From assembly GCF_016808095.1 (NCBI RefSeq), contig NC_068971.1:26308131-26372130 (forward strand): a stretch of DNA of 64,000 nucleotides, in the 5' to 3' direction. Shown in pieces: positions 11,752-22,800 of this stretch (the stretch's first letter is position 1; every line of letters begins with the position of its first letter). Origin of the DNA: Vigna angularis (Eukaryota; Streptophyta; Magnoliopsida; Fabales; Fabaceae). Position numbers and translations under genes: made by a program. Under the pieces are notes generated by a model that worked only from the letters and a program-made list of their open reading frames with translations, was not told the DNA's origin and made no database searches.

Positions 11752-13083
11752 GGTTTAATAGCACTAATGTTTTCTATTTTTGTTAGGTTTGTTCGAAATG
11801 GTTCTAATTTTTTTTTTCTGTTTAATGTTGTTCTAAAGAATGTAATTTATGTTTAATTTAGTCTCTTTTGCAGACGACGTTTAAATCGTTAACGACCCAT
11901 TGTCTAGCTGTGCAAAACCTAAGTGAGATGGTATTTAACTGTCTACGTGGATTTCCTTCAGGCACAATTAGGTGGATTCCAAAAGAAATGTCATTTATTT
12001 AATGAAACCCAATTTTTGATGAGGGTGGATTCTGAAATTAAGGTTTTTTACCTTTCTTCTGTGAAAGCCATAGTGCGGTTCGAGGTTAAGCAATCTTCTT
12101 TCCAATCTTGGTGGTTGATGAGTCATGTTTGCTTCCTAATCTTTTTCTTCTTCTTGTTGCAATAGCTTGGGCCACCGAAATTGTCATTCCTCACATGGTG
12201 GTGGTTCAATGGGGTAGGGATAATCCCCATTTGCAATAATCTGCAGGTTAGGCCTCAAAGCCACAATCTGCAACAAACTAGACCCCAACAAGCACCATTT
12301 CCTAAAGCTTCCAAAATCAGAAGGCAAGAACCCCATTTTCCCCACCAATTTCTCCGCATTACCAAATCCACTATTTGCCGCACCATCTCCACTATTCACA
12401 AAAATCTCAGCCAAGGGGGTTATCCACAACAAAGATACAAATATAACTAACACTTGATTTGCATAAAGGATTGCATGAGTAAAGCCCCAAAAACCCAAAA
12501 ACAATGCTCAATTGCTTGTCGGACCTCCTGGATGCGAATATCTTAAACGTGACCTTAATAAGCAGCGTCCCCCACATGTAAAGACTCAAAATGGATAAAA
12601 GAATGAGAACAACCCATTATTCGGGGGTGATTGGACTTGTTCCTCTTCTTGAGTTTGGTGGCGATTTTTGGAGGAGAGGGACTGGTAGCCATCGATGTTT
12701 GGGCGACGGATGGCGGTTCTGAGGCCATTGGATTGGGGTTGGGAACCGGGGTGGATGTAGGTCTAGAAAGCATGAAGGAAAAGGAGGGGAATTTTGAAGA
12801 AGGCGAAGGTGAAAGAGGTTGGGTTCCCAAATTCTAAAACATGGAAGATGATGAAGTGGCCAAGATGAAGATGACGAGAGGCAACCACGTTAGATAAAAT
12901 AGCTTACATCATTTACTTATTGTTGACTTTGACATTATGCCATTAACGATTTAAATGTCGTCTGCAAAAAGGACTAAATTGAACATAAATTAGATTCTTT
13001 AGGACAACATTGAACAGAAAAAAAAAACTAGGACCATTTCGAACAAACCTTATGAAAATAGGGACCATTAGTGCTATTAAGCT
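11752..13083. mobile_element. Inner MULE-like TIR element
   Basis: The first ~150 bases (GGTTTAATAGCAC onward, including TTGTTCGAAATGG and TTTGCAGACGAC) match the reverse complement of the last ~150 bases. The flanking 9-mers are AATTATGAA (11743-11751) and AATTATTAA (13084-13092), which agree at 8 of 9 positions. The termini resemble those of the enclosing MULE (GGYTTAAT) but the rest of the TIR differs, so it is a different family. The interior of about 1 kb has protein-like frames but no transposase. Confidence 0.85.
12170..12837 (-). pseudogene. Possible captured host-gene fragment inside inner MULE
   Basis: On the minus strand, a Ser/Pro-rich N-terminal-like stretch with a Lys/Arg patch (12830 to ~12600) is followed by frames with hydrophobic residues (12500 to ~12185). 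The base composition is clearly less AT-rich than the surrounding DNA. Frames shift between segments, so it is broken. I do not recognise the source gene. It could instead be transposon filler, but the gene-like composition between two TIRs is typical of Pack-MULEs. Confidence 0.35.
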
Positions 13084-13216
13084 AATTATTAAAATATAGA
13101 TGGTGTTATTGTTAGAGGAAGAAACGCGAAAAACAGGGTGGGTCTCATCCCAGGAATGGAGTGACGAGGGTGATGACTGAAATGGTAGAAGCACCAAGAA
13201 AGAAGGCACTACAGGA

Positions 13217-13630
13217 ATGGCGCTTCCATGGTTGAGATTGAAACCAAAACCAAAAGCTTCTTCACTTTTAATAATCCTAACCACCACTCTCATTCTTCTC
13301 GTATTCTTCTTCTTCTCGATAAACCTTCCTTCTCTTACTTCCACAGCACGGAGGTCACTCGTCCTTCTCGCTCTCTTGTCGTGTTCCACCAAATCTGATG
13401 GAATCCTCAAATATCAATGTCTTCTCCCACAACACACCGCTCTTCCATTCCCATCCTCTCCCTATTCCTCCTCCTCCACTTCTACATCATCGTCACCACC
13501 GCCCAGGACCACTTCTCCCTTGTCACCACCAAACTGCAGTAACAGAAAAAGAAAAAAAAATTGTCTTAGAATTTTGAGAATCATTAATATAGAAAGAGAA
13601 AAGGTTGGATGTTGCAGAAAGAACAGATGA
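13217..13630 (+). CDS. Possible captured first exon, signal-anchor protein N-terminus
   Basis: A 137-codon frame starts at an ATG in good context. It shows basic residues (residues ~7-13), a strongly hydrophobic stretch (~16-35) suitable as a signal anchor, then a Ser/Pro-rich tail. It lies between the inner MULE and the right TIR of the outer MULE. That position suggests a host exon picked up by the element and cut off before its catalytic domain. I cannot name the family. The tail from about residue 70 looks like low-complexity read-through, and the whole could be non-coding. Confidence 0.3.
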   Translation: MALPWLRLKPKPKASSLLIILTTTLILLVFFFFSINLPSLTSTARRSLVLLALLSCSTKSDGILKYQCLLPQHTALPFPSSPYSSSSTSTSSSPPPRTTSPLSPPNCSNRKRKKNCLRILRIINIEREKVGCCRKNR

Positions 13631-13826
13631 GAGAGAAGAAAAATGTCAGATTTTATGGCAACATCAGCACGAAGTTAACTCCGTTTATGCCAATTTAACG
13701 GAAGGGATTTGATTCATACAATTTTTACAACTTTAAGAGTTCATGTATGCACTTTTAAACCGGGTACTAAACTCAAAAAAACCACTTAACATAGGGACCA
13801 AGTAAGCAATTAAGCCTAAATTTTTT

Positions 13827-16090
13827 TGTTAAGATAATTCTTTTAAGGTTTAAAAAAACATATAATGATATTGTGTTTGTCTAGGATAACGAACTAAACA
13901 CAATATACGTGTTAACAAGTGCTAAACGATATATATTACTCTAAACAAACTTCGCATAAACGTTAGTACACGTACCATGCTAAACGCTAATGAACATCTA
14001 ACGTTTTGAATGCAATATATGAATAATACTTCTTTGTTTGTTGTGTTGTTTCTCTTTATTTGTGCAGATCATAAAGGACAAAGTTTTTCTAAAGTTATAC
14101 ATTGATTCAGAAGAACGTTAAGAGATAAGAAGATATTATGAGAATGTTTTCTCAATGCCTATTTGTCTGCTCAATCCGTACAAGCAGCATAGCTAAGTTT
14201 GCAAACACAACGTAGCATCTGACTTCTCATAAAAGGCTATACACCTACATCAAAGTCAATGTCTTTTAGTAACATATCTTTTTCGAAGTTGTCTATATAA
14301 AGAAGATCGCATGAAGAGGAAAAAAAAGAATCTTAATTGAAAATACTCTTACATTGCCAAAACTCCCTTTGCGTCGTCTAAGATCTCTAAAAAAGGAAGA
14401 TCTTTGTAACAAGTTTTTCAAATAAATTTTGTATTGCTCAAATCTTCCCTCTAAGGGAGTTCTTATTTGTACTTGTTTTCACAAAAATACTTTGTTATTT
14501 TGGATAATCATAAGTGATTTGTTTCAGAGGGAGTTAAATGTTATAATCAGTTGGACTATTTGATACTATGAATGGCTATACACGTTGTAAACTAGGAGTG
14601 TTTAAACTCGTAGTCTTTTCAAAGATTAATGGAACCCTTTAAAAGTGTTTAAATGAGAACTAAATGTAACTCTGTTGGAGTGAACCAGTATAAAAACAAG
14701 TCTTCTTCCTTGTTGTCTGTTTACTAGTTTTCTAAACTGATGGACAAACGCCCGAGAAGCTGACGACCGAAGCTGTGCGAGCTCGATTCGGACTCCTCGA
14801 AGCTTCTCCGACGAGTGAAGATGCAACGGAAATGGACAAAAACTCGAAGAAGAACAAAATCGAAACAACACAAACAATGAATAAAATAGGGAGGCGAAAC
14901 AAACTTAACTCAGAAATTGAAGGAAACTCAGAACAGAAACAATGAACGAAACATAAACGCTAAAATGAAAGAAGTTAAACGCACAGCGTTAAACCAGAAC
15001 ACAAAGACAAACACAGATTACAACAAATCAACACAAAATACTCAGAATCAAGACAAAGCGAAAAGACGCAAGGAAAGTGATACTTATCTTCGAAGCGTGT
15101 TCGACCTTGCTCTGATACCACTTGATGGACAAACGCCCGAGAAGCTGACGACCGAAGCTGTGCGAGCTCGATTCGGACTCCTCGAAGCTTCTCCGACGAG
15201 TGAAGACGCAGCGGAAATGGACAAAAACTCGAAGAAGAACAAAAACAGAAGGTTAAACTCGAATAGAAAACCCTAAAATCATGAACGAACCCTAGAAAAG
15301 AGGGAAAACTCAAAATGAACCGATTAATCGGTTCAAACATAAGATTGGAGGAAAACAATCGGTGAAAAGTCTGGATCGAAGGTGAAACAAGGTTTTAATC
15401 GGTGGAAATCAAAAGAAATGGTGAAGATGAGGTGCAAATATGGAAGGAGATGTATATTCATGAAGAGGAATGAAACTTACGGAGGAAGAGACGTGGATCT
15501 GTGAAGATAGAAATGGAGTAGAGGCTTACTGTGATGATGATGCGTTTGAGAGGGAGAAACCCTAGCAGATGAGGTTTCTTCGAAATGGAAAATGAGAGAA
15601 ATGTGGATGCGAGAGTGGGAAAATGGAAAGTGATGCGTTCGACAGAGAACGCGTGGCTGAAGAGCGCTGATGCAAGGAAGCTGGAGACGTACTGGCAGCT
15701 GACGCGTGCCAGATGTGGCAATGGAGGCTCAGCGTGGAAATGAAAGAGAAGCACCGTGAAGTTTGAAGAAATGGAAGAATGAGAGTGTGCTTGGAAGGTG
15801 GCTAGAGGGAGTCTTTGGACTCTCTAGGCTAACTTTCAAGAGAGAATTGTTTCTATTTCAGAAAACTTAATTCTCATTAATCTCAAAAAGTGCTAATACA
15901 AGAGAGGAGTTGGGTATTTATAGTAACCCATGCTCCTTAAGAGCTAAGCTAGGAAAAGTAAAAAATACAAAAGAAGGACTACGTCAAGGAGGATTCCATC
16001 ATAAACGCTTTATAAAAATCCTTAAGTTTTCTAAAAAGCGTTTAACACTTTATTGCAAAAAGTTTTAAACTCTATTCAACACCCGCACCC
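13827..16090 (+). mobile_element. Copia LTR, split by a later insertion
   Basis: The sequence from TGTTAAGA (13827) to 14737, plus 16002 to about 16085, together forms a ~1-kb LTR ending near CTATTCAACA. A degenerate initiator-Met-tRNA primer site (GATATTAGAG, about 16121) and a gag start follow. Part of it (about 13870-14190) is repeated, diverged, at 38690-39066. The 1264-bp element at 14738-16001 interrupts it and duplicates TAAAC. Confidence 0.7.
14738..16001 (-). mobile_element. Internally deleted LTR retrotransposon
   Basis: This insertion begins TGATGG, ends CCATCA and is flanked by a perfect 5-bp duplication TAAAC (14733-14737 and 16002-16006). The right part (15123-16001) is an 879-bp LTR read on the minus strand. 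Beside it lies the reverse complement of a primer site, TGGTATCAGAGC (15109-15120), so this is the 5' LTR. The left part repeats the LTR's terminal ~130 bases (14738-~14870) and then passes into leader sequence. A deletion thus removed most of the 3' LTR and nearly the whole interior. A related LTR lies at 47100-47790. Confidence 0.82.
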
Positions 16091-16188
16091 CAACCGTTCT
16101 ATAGTTAACATGTGATTCCAGTTGATATTAGAGTTAACCTTTTAGGGTTAGTTTATAGTTGGACTTGAGGAAACCATTCAGAATGCAA

Positions 16189-16620
16189 TGGAGAACAAAA
16201 AATTTATCATAAACTGTCCTCATATATTCAAAGGGGAGAAATTTGATTACTATAAAAAAAAATGATCGTCTTCTTTGAATCTTGCCACATTGATATGTGA
16301 GATGTTGTGGAAAATGAAAACTTCATATCTCTTAATAGAAAGGGAGAGTCCGTGCCTACAAAAATGACCACAACTTAAGGTACCTTTTAAATTCTAAAAC
16401 TAGAAATACACTAATATGCTCTCTTTGTGAAGATGAGTACAAAAAGATACAAACGTACAAAAGTACCAAAAATATATGGGATATGCTGGTAAATACTTAT
16501 GAAAATTCCAACAAAGTTAAAAGGGAATTACTCTTAAGTATATGGGAAGATTTTGTAAGAGAAAGAAAAGGAAGAAGGTAATTTATGTTTTATGACAGAC
16601 TCTATTAAAAGTATCTTATA
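16189..16620 (+). pseudogene. Copia gag N-terminus, truncated
   Basis: Starts about 100 bases after the LTR end and primer-site remnant. The first ~60 codons are copia gag-like (an FKGEKFDYY block, then FFESCHIDMWDVVENG). Stops and shifts then break the frame, and gag-like words end before 16620. The rest of the element is missing. Confidence 0.75.
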
Positions 16621-17202
16621 AGACTTTAATGAAGAGGTGTATTTATTTGACCTTCAATTATTCTAGATCATTTGAATTGATAAATAGTATACCCAACTTA
16701 AATTTAAATTTTTATATATTTGACAAGTAATATTATTTATTTAAGAAATTTAATTGATATTTTATTATATTAAGGAAATAATAGTGATCTGATAACCATT
16801 TAGCTGCCATAACAGTTTAAAAAATTGAAAAATATTTCCTTTTAATTAATTGGCTCCTTTAAAAAGAGTTATACGAGATTTATATCGACTTATGCATAAT
16901 CAAGTATCATTAATTAACTCTTTTTTAATTCTAATTCATCTTGATATAAACGTGAATTCAATCAATTTTACTAATTGACACATAAACAAAATTAAATATT
17001 AGCAATAAAATAAAATAAAATCGCGCGTAAATATTACTTTTGTAACATTGAATTCAAAAAAAAAATTAAGATAAAATCTAACTTATTATATTACTTTTAA
17101 AACTTTCTTATATATGTAGACTACAAAAATTCATTCATTAAAGTAACTAACAGTAATATTAAAATTGATAATATATGTTTATAATTTTTATAGTATTGTT
17201 TG
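16621..17202. other. AT-rich spacer, no gene seen
   Basis: No protein-like frame. The last five bases, GTTTG (17198-17202), are the left target copy of the gypsy element. Confidence 0.6.
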
Positions 17203-19720
17203 TGTAAAGACCTGAAAAATAGATCGTTATAGAGCCTATTGGTGTATTAGAATAATGAGATCGATTATTTTACTTTAAAATAATCTGATAATATAAAATG
17301 AAATTTTATAAACTCTTCTCATTATTCTAAGAACACTTCATCTCTCTAAAACTTTATTCCTCAGAGTTCTCTCTAAAATTTCTTCTTGTTGAGTTATCTG
17401 TTCAACGATCAGGAAGTGCCTAGGCGATCCTAGCGTTGAGGGCTTGAGTTTGGACCGATCAATTTCTCGTTCTTCAGCGGGTAAGTTGTCTCCCTTTTTC
17501 TCTCCGCTATTCTCTGTGCTATGAGCATGCAACGATTCTGGTTGCATGTGATTAGTAGTTATTCCTTCCATTTCTAGCTCAATTTAGGTTATAAGTGTGG
17601 TTCTCTATCACCAATTGGTCAGTTGTAGGTTTCTGTTGAGTTTCCTTGCTGTGCAAGGTACGGTTGAAGCGTTTCTGTGAGCTAATTGTTTGTCTCTGAG
17701 GTAAGGGGAGCTAACCACTGTATTGAATTGTTGTATGAACTATTTATGTGTTGAATTTGATAGTATTTGACTGTTTGAGACTAAATTGTTAGTTTTAGAG
17801 CAATGTGAATTGAATGTGCTAGAAAGATGAAATTATGAAACGGTGATATGTTGTTGATGAACTGGTTTGGATGAATATGTGCTATGAATTGTGTGAATTG
17901 GAGGTTGTTGCTGTATGAGATCTGTTGTGGGGATGAGGAAGTAGAGTGTGAAGTGAATTGTACTGGTTTAGGGTATTTTAGAGGAAGTGAGGTAGTGAAT
18001 TTGAGAATTGGTGGTCAACGGCTGTTGGTGACTGCTGGGATAGTGTAGAAAGGTCATATGGGACTGGTTTGAGTCATTAAAATGGTCTAAAATAGGTTCC
18101 AAGTGGTAGAATTGGTTTTGGGTCTATAAGTTGATGAATTGGAGGTTCTAGAGTAGGGATTGGTGCGTAAACACTTTAGATTGGTGTTAGGAATGTTTAG
18201 AATCCTTTAGTTAATTTTAATTTAGTATATACATCAAATTAGGAGTGTTAGAAGTTGGCCAAATTGAGTAGAATTGGTAAGGAGTGGTTGAGTGGTGTAA
18301 TTCTGTAGAATTTCGTTATGCAGATTATGCAGACTCGCTATGCAAATGGATTCGCATAGCGAGTTACCTTGGCGAGATGCTCTCTATCAATGTACCCGCA
18401 TCGCGAATGGGTGCACTGTGCGAGTGATTTGAGAGGGTTGCTCTCTGTTTTCCAAACCGCATAGCGAGTTTAATCGCTATGCGACTAGCTTGGGTCTGGA
18501 ACCATTAATCATTTTATTCGATTAGCTAGTGGGTCTCGCTCTGCGAGTGGATGGGGGGTCAAGTCTCTAGATGAGGTACTTGCGTAGCGAATTGGGTCGC
18601 TACGCGAGGGGTTGGGGTCTGTTGCATTTTACAATTTTATTCGCATAGCCAGTTTAGTCGCTATGCGAGAGATCCAGAGTAGTTGGTCTCTGTCTATGGT
18701 TTTCGCAAGGCGAGTTAGGTCGCTGTGCGAGAAGCTTATGGTCTCGCTATGCAAAGGTGTGCGCTGTGCGAGAGGTATGTTCTAGTTGAAGTCCTGTGTG
18801 TTCTTTTGTTGTTGGATATGTATCAATAAGTGTTGTATGAAGTAAGTTGAAGTTGTATCATGTAATATCTGTGGTGATTGTGGTATGTTGTAATTAAAAT
18901 GGTAAAGTTCAAGTGCGGTTTATGGACGTAATTCCATGATCCTCAAGGAGAGGAGACATGGTGGTGCCCTACGTTGTGATTCAAAGTGAAGTCTCTAGTT
19001 GAGATTCAAGTAAGTTTAGAATGGATGCAGGAGCTCAGTCTTGGGGCTTATCCTGAAACTCCAATGGTCTTTCATTCTCAAGTAGAGAGGATTGATCCAT
19101 GTCGTGAGGAGTAGCGGGAGGTCCTAGTCGTGGGTGCTTCCAGTATGGCCCAAGGTGAGTGATAACGGACTAACCTCGTGAGTGTGGTAGGGTGAAACCC
19201 ATTGGCAATGGCTTTGCAAAGCAGTAGAAGCCACCACGAGTGCACGACCCGCCATAGCTCGACAATCATTCTAAGTCCGGACAGTCAGAGTCAGTGTGTG
19301 TTATGTGTGAAGGGTTTAAGTGATGAAGATGGATAATATGATTGTATGAATTCTATTGATTGTGGTATGATTAGTCTTTGTTTAAACTAGCTTACCCTGT
19401 TGTGTGCTTATGTTTTGTATGTTATGTTGTTCTTCTTCTGCGATGACCATCCTTTGAATGTGAGCAGCGGAAGAAGATGTTTCCTTGGAGCAAGCATTGA
19501 ATGGAGGTGATGCTGCTGCTGAGTAGTGGTTGTTTTTCTTTATAGCCTTGTGTATAGTTTTGGCATAGCTTTCAGTCTGTATATAAAGTTTTAAATTTAT
19601 AATTGTTTTTGGATGACTGTAAAGATATCACTTTATATTTTAGATGGATAACTATACTACTTTATCATGTATGTTTATTCTCTTTATTATAGTTTACACT
19701 ATATATATTGGGATGTTACA
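17203..19720 (+). repeat. 5' LTR of the gypsy element
   Basis: Starts TGTAAAGACC and ends GGGATGTTACA. The part at about 18310-18780 contains a cluster of short palindromic words (TCGCATAGCGA, TCGCTATGCGA and variants). The 3' LTR has the same cluster at about 25550-26010. Confidence 0.93.
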
Positions 19721-19867
19721 TTAATGGTATTAGAGCAGTTCTTTCCTTAGGAATCCTGTAGGTTTTGAGTGTGCCTTGCTTGTGCTTGTATTCTCTTAGT
19801 CTTGTCTAGTAGCAATCCTTGTCTCTTTGAGTTGGACTGATGTCTTTTCTCTCTGTGTAAGCAGAAG

Positions 19868-22800
19868 ATGGCACCAAGGCCTCCTCCCCCTCCACCCACA
19901 AATCCTAATGCACCAGATATGATGAGAATGATGGAATTGGTGATCAGTGAGATGCGGCAGCAGAATACTGCTTTGATACAGCAAAATTTTGTGGCTATGC
20001 AGTAGTTGGATGCTGCACGACTTTCAGCTGAGGCCTCTCAGAGGCAGTATTTGGAATTGTTGACCAGTGGAAGGGTTGTAGCTGGACCCTCATCTTCTTC
20101 TTCCACACAACCTCAAGAGTGGAGTCTTGAGAACTTCTTGCAGCACTGTTCAACCAAGTTGAGTGGACAGGTTAGCCCAGATGAGGCGGATAGGTGGTTT
20201 AGAGATATGGAGCACATCTTTAATGCCAAGAGGTGCTCAGATGAGAATAGATTGGCTTTCACGGAGTATTTATTATCCGGGGAAGCTAGTCATTGGTGGA
20301 GCAGTATGAGGATCATACTAGAAGGCAGTAACACTCCTATCACTTGGGAGTTGTTCAAGGAGAGATTCTATGCTGAATATTTTCATGACAGCATAAGATT
20401 TGCTAAGGAGATTGAATTTCTACAGCTGGTTCAAGGAAATATGTCAGTTTTTGAGTATGCAGACCGGTTCAAGCATCTGATCAGGTTTCATAGAGTACCG
20501 ATGAGTGAAGTTTGGTAGTGTCAGAAATTTGAGAATGGTTTGAGGGGAGAGATCAAGTTGTTGGTGAAGGGGCTTTCTATTAGAGAGTTTCCAGCTTTGG
20601 TGGAAATAGCAAGGGTCATGGAGAAGACCAAGTTGGAAGTGGACTGCCAGAAGAGTCAGCTTGTGCGAGTGGGAGGACCGGTGATGTCTAGAGGCGGTTC
20701 CAGTTCTAGAAGGACTCCCTACTCTAGGCCTCCTTCTCATGGGTTTAGAGGTTCATTCTCCCAGTCTTTAGTGTCTTCAGGGCAGCCTAGTCATTCCGGG
20801 GGAGTAAAGTGTTATTCGTGTGGAGGACCTCATTTGCAGTCAGTCTGTCCTCAGATGGCGGGTTATAGAAGATGTAATATCTGCAGAGTTGAGGGGCATT
20901 TCACCAGGGACTGTCCTACTGTCAGGAGGACAGGTCAGCAGACTCACCAGGTCGGGAGAGCACCTCCTAGGGACGGTGCCAGATCGCAGGATTCAGGTAG
21001 GGTGTATGCTATATCAGGGTCAGAGGCAGCCAGCTCAGGTACTCTTATTGTTGGGCGTTGTGTGTTGAATGGTAGCGAGTGTTGTGTATTGTTTGATTCT
21101 GGAGCGACACAATCCTTTGTGTCAGAAGATTGTGTGGTTGTTTTGGGTCTGGTAGTGAGGGAGTTACAGTATGACTTGGGTGTAGCTACTCCCACTTCAG
21201 GGTTGGTCAAGACATTTACCTTGTGTGCTAGATGTTTCGTGGTTGTAGAAGGACTTTCGTTCAAGGTAAACCTCATTTGTTTACCTTTGCAAGGATTATA
21301 TGTGATCTTGGGGATGGATTGGCTATCTTCCAATCGCATTCTCATAGACTGTGGTGAGAAGAAATTAGTTTTTCCTGAAGAGGAAGGGGCAGTGTTGTTG
21401 TCTTCAGGGCAGCTGAAGCAAGATTTGGTAGAAGGTGCTTGTTGTTTTCTAGTGTTATCGCATCTGTCAATTGAATAGAGTGGGCATGGTTTAGATCACT
21501 CAGTGGTGAGTGATTTCTTGGATGTGTTTCTTGAGGAAGTGCCGGGGTTGTCTCCTTAGAGGAAAGTCGAGTTCTCTATTGATTTGGTGCCTGGAGCAGG
21601 ACCAGTATCAATATCGCCGTATAGAATGACTCCAACTAAGCTAGCTGAGCTGAAGAAGCAAATTGAGGATTTGCTTGAGAAACAATTTATCAGACCAAGT
21701 GTTTCTCCGTGGGGCGCGCCTGTGCTGCTTGTGAAGAAGAATGATGGTAGCTCTAGAGTGTGTATAGACTACAACCAATTGAACAAGTTAACCATCAAGA
21801 ACAAATATCCGTTGCCTAGGATCGATGACTTGATGAATCAGTTGTATGGGGCTACTGTTTTCTCCAAGATAGACCTGAGGTCAGGTTATTATCAGATTCT
21901 GGTCAAGGCAGGTGATGTGCAGAAGACTGCCTTTAGGTTCAGATATGGTTATTATGAGTATGTAGTTATGCCGTTTGGTGTGACTAATGCTCCAGCCATA
22001 TTCATGGACTATATGAACAGAATCTTCAGGCCGTTCTTAGATAAGTTTGTTGTTGTCTTTATAGATGACATACTTATTTATTCTAAGACTCGGGAGGAGC
22101 ATGAGAATCACCTTAGGACAGTGCTTGGGATTTTGAGAGAGAAAAAGTTGTACACTAAACTGTCTAAGTGTGAATTCTGGTTAGAAGAAGTGCAGTTTCT
22201 GGGGCACGTTATCTCAGCGGGTGGAATTGTTGTGGATCCAGCTAAGGTTCAAGCCGTGCTTCAGTGGGAGCGACCGAAGTCTGCCATTGAAATCAGGAGT
22301 TTTGTTGGCTTAGCAGGCTACTATCGTCGTTTCATAGAAGGTTTCTCTAGAATGGTAGCGTCGTTGACTCAGTTGACGAGGAAAGATCAATCTTTTGCTT
22401 GGACAGATCGGTGTGAGTCTAGTTTTCAGGAGTTGAAGCAAAGGTTGACTAGTGCTCCGGTGTTGGTAATCCCTGACACAGGAAAACCTTTTGAGGTTTT
22501 CTGTGATGCTTCCTATCAGGGAATTGGTTGTGTGTTGATGCAAGAGAGAAAGGTAGTCGCCTATGCTTCAAGGCAACTTAAGGTTCATGAGAAGAATTAC
22601 CCTACTCATGACTTGGAGTTGGCAGCAGTTGTATTTGCCTTGAAGATCTAGAGGCACTATTTGTATGGAGCACAGTTTCAGGTGTTCAGTGATCATAAGA
22701 GTTTGAAGTATCTCTTTGATCAGAAGGAGCTGAACATGAGGCAGAGGAGATGGATGGAGTTTCTGAAAGACTTTGAGTTTGATCTTCTCTACCATCCGAG

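Larger units (their letters stand above)
6820..13816. mobile_element. Mutator-like (MULE) element with nested insertions
   Basis: The left end (6820-~6985, starting GGCTTAAT) matches the reverse complement of the right end (~13650-13816, ending ATTAAGCC) over about 160 bases. Both ends are flanked by the identical 9-mer TAAATTTTT (6811-6819 and 13817-13825), the target duplication length typical of Mutator-like elements. No MuDR-type transposase is visible, so it is non-autonomous. Subtracting the LTR element at 7209-11358 and the inner TIR element at 11752-13083 leaves an original element of about 1.5 kb. A possible captured exon lies at 13217-13630. Confidence 0.88.
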
